Shown one piece after another: positions 43,970 to 51,596 of a DNA stretch of 64,000 nt (position 1 is its first letter; every line of letters begins with the position of its first letter). The notes under the pieces were generated by a model, which saw only the letters and a program-made list of their open reading frames with translations, was not told the origin of the DNA and did not search any database. The translations under genes were made by a program, and so were the position numbers. Origin of the DNA: Thermogemmatispora onikobensis (GTDB lineage: Bacteria > Chloroflexota > Ktedonobacteria > Ktedonobacterales > Ktedonobacteraceae). The stretch covers positions 34,007 to 98,006 of the forward strand of contig NZ_BDGT01000017.1 in the NCBI RefSeq assembly GCF_001748285.1, given 5' to 3'.

Positions 43970-44359
43970 ATGAAGGAAAGCAAGACGGTGCTGATTATAG
44001 ATGACGATCGTGACGTCAGCGAGCTGTTGCAAATGGTCATTCTTGAGCGCACGGACTACCGCCCGCTCTGGATTGGCGAGAGCGAGCTGACGCTGTATGC
44101 TGCTCCGCATGTCAGGCCGGCGCTGATCCTGTTAGACTATCGGCTGCCGCGTATGCATGGTCTGGAACTGTATGACCGTTTGCAGGAGATTGAGACCATG
44201 CGCAATGTGCCTACGGTGCTCATCACAGCCTGGAATGACCTACCGCTTGAAGAGCTACGCCGTCGCGGTATTTATCTATTGCGCAAGCCTTTTGATCTAG
44301 AGGAGCTTCTCCGGCTAATGGCGATGCTGTTACCCGGTGCAGTGCCTCCCGGCTCTTGA
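43970..44359 (+). CDS. Single-domain response regulator (CheY-like receiver)
   Basis: 129 residues, receiver domain only. Acidic pair DDD in LIIDDDRDV, phospho-acceptor Asp in LILLDYRLPRMHG, Thr/Ser switch in VLITAWN, and Lys in LLRKPFD. No output domain, so it must act through a partner such as an orphan kinase or by phosphorelay. Its 3' end overlaps the convergent HD-GYP gene by 137 bp. Confidence 0.9.
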   Translation: MKESKTVLIIDDDRDVSELLQMVILERTDYRPLWIGESELTLYAAPHVRPALILLDYRLPRMHGLELYDRLQEIETMRNVPTVLITAWNDLPLEELRRRGIYLLRKPFDLEELLRLMAMLLPGAVPPGS

Positions 44360-45101
44360 GGGCCAGAGCAAAAAGCTCAACCAGGGTGGGATCGAACTGG
44401 GTGCCGGCATGGCGGCGAAGCTCCGTTAGGGCCTGGTGGGGGGAGCGTGGCGCCTGGTAACTGCGTCCGCTGGTCATGACGGCAAAAGCATCGCTGATCG
44501 CAATCAGGCGGGCGCCGAGAGGGATCGCCTCGCCGGCCAGCCCGGTTGGATAGCCGTGGCCATCCCAGCGCTCGTGATGGTGGTAAACGGCTTGTACCAT
44601 CGTCTGGGGAGCCTGCAGGCGGCTCAGGAGCAAGGCCCCTTTCAAGCAATGGGTGCGGATCTGCGCGAACTCCTCTGCAGTTAACGCTGTCGCTTTATGC
44701 AAGAGCTGTCTAGGCAGCGCCAGTTTGCCGAGGTCGTGGAAAAGAGCGGCCAACTCGATCAAGATACTGTCATGCGCCGACAGACGGAGAGCCTGCAGGA
44801 GTGGTGCTGTAAGCAAGTAGACGTCTAGCGAGTGATGGTAGAGCTGCCCGTCGTATTCGCGCAGCGACCGAAGGAGATGAGCAAAGCCGCCAGCCGGGAG
44901 CGGTGGCTCCTGCTGAAGAGAAGCTGTCAGCCCTGGTGGTGTGCCCATTGGCTCTGGGGTTGAGCCCCTCGGCAAGGTATCGTAATCGCTTTTCCGCTTT
45001 GCTCGGCGCTGCTGCCAGCCAGAACGAGCCGCGACCGATGTTGACTGTCTTGCTCGTTCTCCAGCAGCGCTGCTGTCATCGTTCGAGTTGTACCTCATCA
45101 T
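44223..45101 (-). CDS. HD-GYP domain phosphohydrolase (possible c-di-GMP phosphodiesterase)
   Basis: 292 residues. A low-complexity N-terminus of about 60 residues precedes the HD-GYP domain: YHHSLDVYLLT, LFHDLGKLALP (HD metal ligands), THCLKGALLL, VYHHHERWDGHGYPTGL (the HHExxDGxGYP signature) and AISDAFAVMTSGRSYQ. Such domains hydrolyse cyclic di-GMP to pGpG/GMP. The conserved domain ends near FDPTLVELFALAL; the last 45 residues are encoded antisense to the response regulator gene at 43970 and are probably not part of the fold. The pairing with a receiver recalls RpfG-type proteins in which receiver and HD-GYP are fused. Confidence 0.85.
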   Translation of the reverse strand: MMRYNSNDDSSAAGERARQSTSVAARSGWQQRRAKRKSDYDTLPRGSTPEPMGTPPGLTASLQQEPPLPAGGFAHLLRSLREYDGQLYHHSLDVYLLTAPLLQALRLSAHDSILIELAALFHDLGKLALPRQLLHKATALTAEEFAQIRTHCLKGALLLSRLQAPQTMVQAVYHHHERWDGHGYPTGLAGEAIPLGARLIAISDAFAVMTSGRSYQAPRSPHQALTELRRHAGTQFDPTLVELFALALKSREALHRVTASPLAGEAPLDQKACAIDKYRDGVALQAVGHSRL

Positions 45102-45472
45102 CTCGTATCCAGATCAGTCTGGCAGGCTTTTCTTCGCTCGTCTAATCGTTCGCTCTTCTAAGAAAGATACGTTTCAGTCGGCGAAAAGGTTGAAGGTGGG
45201 GCAATGGGCGACAAGATGGAGGTAGCCGCTGGCGGTCCCGCGAGACCGGTGGCAGGGCGTTTAGCGGCCCTTTCTCCTCTCGACAAGGTGACCCCGGTAT
45301 GGTAATATGGGATCAAATCCGAAATCATCCGCCTGGGACAAGGAGCGAACGGGCCTGAGAAGGTCTTGCCTGCGCAGGAAATCAGGGCGAAGGAAGGGAA
45401 GCGGTTCCCATTAACGGCTCCTGACGAGATGAGTGTTCCCTCCTGCGTCTGCTCCGTGGTGATCTGAAGTCG
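45102..45472. other. Intergenic between divergent HD-GYP and rdgB genes
   Basis: 371 bp. Holds an extended -10 TG-G-TAATAT (45300-45308), plus strand, probably for rdgB, leaving a leader of about 155 nt. Nothing else is clear. Confidence 0.45.
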
Positions 45473-46144
45473 ATGAAGCAACGCGAGACAAGCGATCAAC
45501 CCACTCAAGAGCCAAGGCGCTTGCTGCTAGCGACGGCGAATCGCGATAAGCTAGAAGAACTGCGCGCGCTCTTCAAGGCCCTGCCCTTTCATGTAGTCTC
45601 CCCGGCAGACATTGGGCTGACGCTGGAGGTAGAGGAGAGCGGGCAAACGTTCTGTGAGAATGCTGAGCTCAAAGCGCGGGCCTATGCGAAAGCATCAGGT
45701 CTACTGGCGCTAGCTGACGATTCAGGTCTAGAGATCGATGCCCTGGGCGGTGCGCCCGGCGTCTATTCTGCGCGTTTTATGGGGCGGGAGACGCCCTACG
45801 AGGAGCGCTTCCGGTTTATCTTGCAGCGTCTGCGAGGACTTCCACCGGAGCAACGTACGGCGCGTTTCCGCTGTTGCATAGCCATTGCGGAGCCTTGGGG
45901 CTACTGCCGCACGGTCGAAGGGGTCGTAGAAGGTCAGATCGCCGAAGAGCCGCGCGGCAACAACGGCTTTGGCTACGATCCAATTTTCCTCGTTCCTGAG
46001 CTTGGTAAGACCACAGCCGAGCTGTCCCCGGAGGAGAAGCATCGCATCAGTCACCGGGGAAGGGCGGCTCAACTGGCACGGAGACTGCTCGCAAGCTGGC
46101 CTCCCTTCGCTACTTCTGCCGACCTGCCCAACACTCTGCCTTAG
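45473..46144 (+). CDS. rdgB: XTP/dITP diphosphatase (Ham1/RdgB family)
   Basis: 223 residues. LLLATANRDKLEELRALF is the family N-terminus (TxNxxK triphosphate loop); ESGQTFCENAELKARAYA, LALADDSGLEIDALGGAPGVYSARF and GFGYDPIFLVPELGKTTAEL, followed by KHRISHRGRA, are all canonical. It hydrolyses non-canonical purine NTPs to keep them out of nucleic acids. The extra C-terminal residues after the last helix are not conserved. The exonuclease fusion follows 95 bp downstream, so the pair may be a DNA-quality unit. Confidence 0.93.
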   Translation: MKQRETSDQPTQEPRRLLLATANRDKLEELRALFKALPFHVVSPADIGLTLEVEESGQTFCENAELKARAYAKASGLLALADDSGLEIDALGGAPGVYSARFMGRETPYEERFRFILQRLRGLPPEQRTARFRCCIAIAEPWGYCRTVEGVVEGQIAEEPRGNNGFGYDPIFLVPELGKTTAELSPEEKHRISHRGRAAQLARRLLASWPPFATSADLPNTLP

Positions 46145-46239
46145 CCTGGCCTTGCGGCTGGGAGAGCAGCGGTCGCTAAGTACGCAAGCAAGCAGGTGAG
46201 CACAAGAGCGAGTGAGCAAGCAGGAGAGAAAGATTTCCT

Positions 46240-49200
46240 ATGGGGAAGAAGCCGCCTATCCGGGTCGCGCTTGATCTGGAAACAACCGGCCTGCACGTAG
46301 AGCAAGATGCTATCCTCGAAGTGGCTGCGGTCAAGTTCCAGGGCACGACGATCCTCGATCGGCTCGAAACGCTGGTGGCGCCGGGGCGCTCCATCCCTTA
46401 CCGGGTGCAGCGCCTGACGGGAATTACGCCGCGGCAGCTGATCGGAGTACCTTCGTTTGAGGCGATCGCGCGCAAGCTCCAGCAGTTTGTCGGCAGCTTT
46501 CCGATTGTTGGGCACAGCATCCCTTTTGATGTGAGCTTCTTACGTCGACAGGGGTTGGCGTATCATAACCAGCTGATCGATACCTTCGAGCTGGCGTCGG
46601 TGCTGCTCCCCTCCTTGCCGAGCTACAGCCTGGGGTACGTGGCGCGTTTTTTGGGGGTGCCCAGCTCCCCCGAGCGCCATCGGGCTATGGCCGATACCTT
46701 GCTGGCTATGCATGTCTTTCTCGCCCTCTATGAGCGCCTGCAGGCAATTGATCTGGCGGCGCTTGAGGAGCTTGCTCATCTTGATGCCCCGCCTGATTGG
46801 CCGCTGCTGACCTTCTTTCGCCAGGAATTGCACGAGCGTCAGCGCGAGCAGGGGCTGCAGCGCGGCCCCATTTGGGGCAACCTTGGTCAGCATTTTGCCG
46901 CGCAGTTGGGCATGGACCCGCGGGTTCTCTCGTTCGCAGTAGCGCACGCCGGCTCGCCACTCCCTGCCCTGTCCCCCGAGACCGTGCCTCCTCCTGACGA
47001 GCGCCCTCGTTCGCTGGCTCAGCCTCTCATGTCCGCCTCGCCAGAGATGGTGCCTGACCTGCAGATCCTGCTTGAGGCCAGACGCTCAGAGTGCGAACGT
47101 CAGCACCTCACTAGCTATGCTGCCTTGCAGTATCAGCTGCAAGAAACCTTTGCTCGCTGCGGGACCGCTTTAATCGAGACTACGCTCGGTAGCGACGATT
47201 ATATGCCGCTACTGCTCACGGCTCTTGAATGGCTCAAAGATGCCTCCAAGCAGACAGAGGCAGCCTCGCGACCCTTGCCTCGTCTGCTGATCAGCTGCGC
47301 TTCCACGCAGGCGGCCTATCGCATCAGAGATGCCTTGCTGCCCCGCCTCCAGGAGCAGCTAGGAGCGCGTTTCTCGGTGGCCTATCTGGCCGAACGCGAT
47401 GGCTATCTTTGTTTGCATCGTTGGTTTGGAGCCGCCCAGGTGCGAGTGGGAGGTGGGCCACGCGCGGAGGAGGCTCGTGCTTTTGCAAAGTTTACGCTGT
47501 GGGCCCAGGAGACGCTGACGGGTGAGCGTGGCGAGTTGACGCTCTTGCCCTACGAAGTTGCGAGCTGGGAGCGCATCTGTTCGGGAAGCGAGCGCCTTGT
47601 GGCAAGCGATGAGCGCCTGGGCAGCATCTATGAGCGCTGTGCCTATCGTCGCAAGGGCTACTGCTTCTATCAACGAGCCGAGGAGCGCGTACGGGCTGCC
47701 CAGATTGTGGTGACGACCCATGTAGGGCTGCTCGATGATCTCTCATCTTCCCATTCTCTCTTATCTGAGATTCCCTATCGCCTCATACTCGATGCTGATC
47801 TCCTCGAAGAGGAGTGGGCACGCCGTAGCGGGCTAGAGCTGAGTCATGGACGCCTGCTAACGCTCCTGCAGACACTCGGAATCGAGCTGCCCAATGGGCG
47901 TTACCAGGGTCTGCTGGCGCTCGCGGCTCCAGCCTTGCGCGAGGAGGTTCCTCCGTCCGTCACTGCTCCCCTGAAGCTGGCATCCTCTTCTACGGTCACG
48001 CGGACCGAGCTGGATACGCGCTTGCTCTCCTGGTTCCAGGCTCTGCGTCAGGCCACTGGGGCGGCAAATCACTTTTTCCTTGCGCTGACTCACTTGCTGG
48101 ATGAGGCGTTGCGTGCCCCTGCTGCCAATCAGGGGTCTCGCCATGAGCGTGGACGTTCGCAGGTGGCACGCAACCAGGGTCAAAGTTCTCGCTTCGCCGA
48201 ACGCCTTGACCAGGCCCTGCGCCTCCAGCGTTCCCTGCTCAATCTGGAGAGTTGGGATGAGGCGGCCCATGCCTGGCGTCAGCTGTCGCAGCGCCTACAA
48301 ACGGTGATCGAGCTGGCTCAGGAGGCTGAACGCTTGCTGCTGACGGGCAACCGCAATAGAACGCGCCAGGAGCGGCCAGGACTCTTAAGCGACGCCCTGG
48401 CGGCAGAGTTTGCCATGAGCGCTCAACGACTGCGCGTTCTGAAAGAGCAGGGGGACCAGGCTTTTGCCCTCACAGAAGGGGAGATGGTCTACTGGCTGCG
48501 GGTTCCGCCAACCCCGCTGCATCCGCAACCTCGCGCTTTAGATAGCGCGACTGTGGCCCCGCTGGTGGAGCAGCCGCTGGAGCACGCCCCGGCTATCTAC
48601 GGCCAGCCGATTCAGGTTGCACCCATGCTGAAGCGCCTGCTCTTCCTGCCACAGCGGGCAACCGTCCTGGCGGGCGTGGCCTTAGCGGTCGCCGGCGATT
48701 TCTCTTTTGTGCGGGGCCGGCTGGCGCTGGAGCTGGAGCACTGCCCAGCCTATTCGCTCGAAGTCGATCGCTGCGCTCAGACGCTGCTCTACATTCCTAA
48801 CGATGTCCCTGAGCCGAATATGCCCCAGTATCAGCGGCGCCTGGATGAGGCCATTCTCCAGATGGCCGAAGCTTTAGAGGGCCAGATCCTGGTCTTATTC
48901 ACTTCTCATGCCGCCTTGCGCAATTCGTACTCTTTCATTAAGAGCGCTCTGGAGGCCCGCGATATCCTTCTGCTCGGTCATGGCATCGATGGCTCCCCGC
49001 GCCAGCTCTGGCAGATCTTCGCCGAACAGCCGCGGGTTATGCTCTTTGGAGCTGGAGGTTTCTGGGAAGGGGTCGAAGAACTGCCGACGCTGCCCTCTTG
49101 CCTGTTTATCACCCGCCTGCCAATGCCGGCTCTCAATGATCCCCCGCTGGCCGCACGCGCCGAGCAGTATGCCGACCAGCTCCATCAAATGACCGTGCCC

Positions 49201-49464
49201 GTCGCCGCTCTGCGCCTGCGGCGAACGCTCAACCGCCTGGCCTGGAGCGGCAGGAAGCGCAATAGCGTCATTATCTTTGATCGGCGCCTGATCTCGAAGG
49301 AGTATGGACAGCTGATTCTGCACTCGCTGCCACGTTGCTCGCAGCGTCAGGACAGTGTGGCCCAGATGTCCGAGGCTGTTTTAGACTGGCTGACCTCTGA
49401 TGGCCTGGGGGTGAATGGCCTCGGGGACCAGTCGCGGCCCGGTCTCGACATCGAGCAAACTTGA
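46240..49464 (+). CDS. DEDDh exonuclease fused to a degenerate DinG-like helicase
   Basis: 1074 residues. The N-terminal DnaQ-type exonuclease (1-180) is intact: Asp12, Glu14 (DLETTG), Asp97 (GHSIPFD), His147 and Asp152 (HRAMAD). The rest follows the DinG/XPD layout, with VLFTSHAALRNSY, MLFGAGGFWEGVEELP and the closing VIIFDRRLISKEYG all recognisable. The ATPase motifs are lost: Walker A EAGTGTGKT reads ETTLGSDDY (313-321, Lys to Asp), the DEAH box reads DADL (518-521), and motif VI QGxGRLIR reads RTLNRLAW (about 995-1002). Only three of the four iron-sulfur cysteines seem present. It should be an active 3'-5' exonuclease with a nucleic-acid-binding pseudohelicase. The frame is intact, so this is not simple decay. 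Confidence 0.85.
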   Translation: MGKKPPIRVALDLETTGLHVEQDAILEVAAVKFQGTTILDRLETLVAPGRSIPYRVQRLTGITPRQLIGVPSFEAIARKLQQFVGSFPIVGHSIPFDVSFLRRQGLAYHNQLIDTFELASVLLPSLPSYSLGYVARFLGVPSSPERHRAMADTLLAMHVFLALYERLQAIDLAALEELAHLDAPPDWPLLTFFRQELHERQREQGLQRGPIWGNLGQHFAAQLGMDPRVLSFAVAHAGSPLPALSPETVPPPDERPRSLAQPLMSASPEMVPDLQILLEARRSECERQHLTSYAALQYQLQETFARCGTALIETTLGSDDYMPLLLTALEWLKDASKQTEAASRPLPRLLISCASTQAAYRIRDALLPRLQEQLGARFSVAYLAERDGYLCLHRWFGAAQVRVGGGPRAEEARAFAKFTLWAQETLTGERGELTLLPYEVASWERICSGSERLVASDERLGSIYERCAYRRKGYCFYQRAEERVRAAQIVVTTHVGLLDDLSSSHSLLSEIPYRLILDADLLEEEWARRSGLELSHGRLLTLLQTLGIELPNGRYQGLLALAAPALREEVPPSVTAPLKLASSSTVTRTELDTRLLSWFQALRQATGAANHFFLALTHLLDEALRAPAANQGSRHERGRSQVARNQGQSSRFAERLDQALRLQRSLLNLESWDEAAHAWRQLSQRLQTVIELAQEAERLLLTGNRNRTRQERPGLLSDALAAEFAMSAQRLRVLKEQGDQAFALTEGEMVYWLRVPPTPLHPQPRALDSATVAPLVEQPLEHAPAIYGQPIQVAPMLKRLLFLPQRATVLAGVALAVAGDFSFVRGRLALELEHCPAYSLEVDRCAQTLLYIPNDVPEPNMPQYQRRLDEAILQMAEALEGQILVLFTSHAALRNSYSFIKSALEARDILLLGHGIDGSPRQLWQIFAEQPRVMLFGAGGFWEGVEELPTLPSCLFITRLPMPALNDPPLAARAEQYADQLHQMTVPVAALRLRRTLNRLAWSGRKRNSVIIFDRRLISKEYGQLILHSLPRCSQRQDSVAQMSEAVLDWLTSDGLGVNGLGDQSRPGLDIEQT

Positions 49465-49551
49465 CCCGCGTCTGCGCCCTATGGTATCGTACTGGCATTG
49501 AAGCGTAGACGGTAGCGAGCAGCAAGCAAGTCGAGAGAGAGTGGCATAGTG

Positions 49552-50721
49552 ATGATGAGTGCGGAGACGCAGGAGAAGTCAAGAGCGCTCGTGCTCCCAC
49601 ATGGGGCGGTCTCTCTGCCAGCTTTTTTGCCCGACGCGACGCAGGCGGTGGTGCGGGCAGTTGACAGTCTTGACCTGGAGCAGTGTGGGGTCCAGGCGCT
49701 CGTCATGAATACTTTCCATTTGATGCAGCGCCCTGGTTCCTCAGCGGTGGAGGCCATTGGGGGGGTCCATGCGCTGAGCGGTTGGCGGCGTCCGATCGTG
49801 ACCGATTCGGGTGGCTTCCAGGCTTACTCGTTGATTCGCCAGAATGCTCGCTATGGTCACTTGACAGAGAAGGGGCTGGCCTTTCAGCCAGAAGGAGCGA
49901 CACGGCGTTTCCTGCTCACACCTGAGAAGAGTGTCCAGTTGCAGCTGAGCAGTTACGCCAGCGATGTCGTGGTCTGTCTGGACGATTGTACCCATGTTGA
50001 CGAGCCGCCGTCGCGACAGCGCGAGTCAGTCGAGCGGACAATTGCCTGGGCTCGGCGTGGCAAGGCCGAGTTTGTGCGCCTGGTCGAACAGAAGAAGCTG
50101 CCGCCCGAGCGGCGTCCGCTGCTGTTTGCGGTCGTGCAGGGAGGCGGCGATTTCGCGCTGCGTCGCGCCTGCGCGGAGGCCTTGCTGGAGATTGGCTTTG
50201 ATGGCTTTGGTTTCGGTGGCTGGCCGCTGGACAGCGAGGGCCAGCTGCTGAGCGAAATCGTGGCCTGGACGCGCGAGCTGATTCCGGCGACCTTTCCGCT
50301 GCATGGCCTGGGGATCGGTCATCCCCTGAATGTGGTAGCCTGTGCTCGCATGGGGTACGATCTCTTCGACAGTGCTATGCCAACCCGTGACGCCCGTCAT
50401 GCTCGGTTATACTCCTTTACTGAGGACCCGACCACGAGTCGTCTTGACCCCGATGGGAGCTGGTTTACGTATGTCTACCTCAGCGATGAGCGCCTGCGTC
50501 GCGAGCGGCGACCGGTCTCTGCTTTCTGCGACTGCCTCTGCTGTTCGCGCTACAGTTTGGCCTATCTGCATCATCTCTTTAAGGTCAACGATGCCCTCTT
50601 TCTGCGCCTGGCGACTATCCATAACCTGCGCTTTATGATGCAGCTGATGCAGCGCCTGGAAATGCTGTTGCATGGTGAGCGAGAGCAACGAGAGCAGCAA
50701 GCGGCTCACACAGCTGGTTGA
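49552..50721 (+). CDS. Divergent tRNA-guanine transglycosylase (Tgt paralogue)
   Basis: 389 residues from the ATG pair at 49552 (a GTG directly before is also possible). TGT features: TFHLMQRPG, VTDSGGFQAYSL, LTPEKSVQLQ, LDDCT (base-contact Asp), VVQGG (base-contact Gln), the nucleophile Asp in LFDSAMPTRDAR, and the zinc site CDCLCC plus His in AYLHHLFKVND. The base-pocket loop GGLAVGE of classical TGT is replaced by GGWPLDS, and MPTRNARNG by MPTRDARHA. It probably exchanges guanine for a deazaguanine base in RNA but with altered specificity. The gene overlaps the next one by 50 bp, a 16S rRNA methyltransferase homologue. Confidence 0.83.
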   Translation: MMSAETQEKSRALVLPHGAVSLPAFLPDATQAVVRAVDSLDLEQCGVQALVMNTFHLMQRPGSSAVEAIGGVHALSGWRRPIVTDSGGFQAYSLIRQNARYGHLTEKGLAFQPEGATRRFLLTPEKSVQLQLSSYASDVVVCLDDCTHVDEPPSRQRESVERTIAWARRGKAEFVRLVEQKKLPPERRPLLFAVVQGGGDFALRRACAEALLEIGFDGFGFGGWPLDSEGQLLSEIVAWTRELIPATFPLHGLGIGHPLNVVACARMGYDLFDSAMPTRDARHARLYSFTEDPTTSRLDPDGSWFTYVYLSDERLRRERRPVSAFCDCLCCSRYSLAYLHHLFKVNDALFLRLATIHNLRFMMQLMQRLEMLLHGEREQREQQAAHTAG

Positions 50722-51523
50722 AGCGGTGCGGGCGAGCCGCAAGTACCGTTCACTGTATAGGGGGACGATCGCCGCTGTAGGTGCTCGGGAGCTGGCTCGT
50801 TATGCTGACCTCGAGGAGGCGATCAAGGCGACCAGGCGCCGGCTGCATCAGATTGCAGGCATGTATCTGGCCGGCACGCCTCCCTATGAGCGTTGGCTGG
50901 AAGAGCTGCGCCAGGCGCGGGCGAGCGGCGATGAGGAACGGCTACGTGTCGTCTGCCGTCGGGCGATGGCCTGGCATGCCTCAACCCGTGAACGGCTCAA
51001 GCTGCTCGCTACTTTCTACGAGCGCTTGCTGGCCGATCTACCGCCTGTGAGGCGGGTGCTCGATGTCGCCTGTGGTTTCCATCCCTTGGCCCTGCCCTGG
51101 ATGCCTTTCTTTCGATCCGCCGGGAGCGCCTGCTACTACTATGCCTGTGATATCTATGAGGATCTGGCAGCCTTTCTGCAGGCCGTTCTAGAGATCCTGG
51201 AGGTTTCTGGTGAGGCCACAGTCTGCGACATCGTGCAGGCGCCACCGGACCTGACTGTTGATCTCGCCTTTGTCTTGAAAGTCCTGCCTTGTCTGGAGCA
51301 TATTGAGCCAGAGGCCGGCTTGCGGCTCCTGCAGGCCATTCGCGCGCGCTACCTGCTGGTCTCCTTTCCCGGGCAGAGCCTGGGTGGCGGAAAACGAGGG
51401 ATGGCGGCCTATTATGAAGCGCGCTTTCGCGCCCTGGTTGCTGATTGTGGCTGGCGGCTCGAACGCTTTGCTTTCCCGGGGGAGCTGGTTTTTCGTATCG
51501 AAAAAGAGGAAAGCCGGCCCTAG
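50672..51523 (+). CDS. 16S rRNA (guanine-1405-N7)-methyltransferase homologue (ArmA/Rmt/FmrO family)
   Basis: 283 residues. Nearly every block of the RmtB/ArmA family is present in order: ASRKYRSLYRGTI, RRRLHQIAGMYL, WHASTRERL (substrate-contacting HxSTxER), VLDVACGFHPLAL (SAM motif I, from residue 129), CDIYEDLAAF, LAFVLKVLPCLE and SFPGQSLGGGKRGMAAYYEARF. The family methylates N7 of G1405 in the 30S A site and confers resistance to 4,6-disubstituted aminoglycosides. Base use and context look native, with no transposon nearby, so this seems a resident gene rather than acquired resistance. Start within tgt, giving coupled translation. Confidence 0.85.
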   Translation: MVSESNESSKRLTQLVEAVRASRKYRSLYRGTIAAVGARELARYADLEEAIKATRRRLHQIAGMYLAGTPPYERWLEELRQARASGDEERLRVVCRRAMAWHASTRERLKLLATFYERLLADLPPVRRVLDVACGFHPLALPWMPFFRSAGSACYYYACDIYEDLAAFLQAVLEILEVSGEATVCDIVQAPPDLTVDLAFVLKVLPCLEHIEPEAGLRLLQAIRARYLLVSFPGQSLGGGKRGMAAYYEARFRALVADCGWRLERFAFPGELVFRIEKEESRP

Positions 51524-51596
51524 CTGTCTTTGCCTTCGGCGAGCAAGATGGGCGGTGGGCTGGCGATCTTTTCACTGGTAGAGGAGCTTGTTCCGC

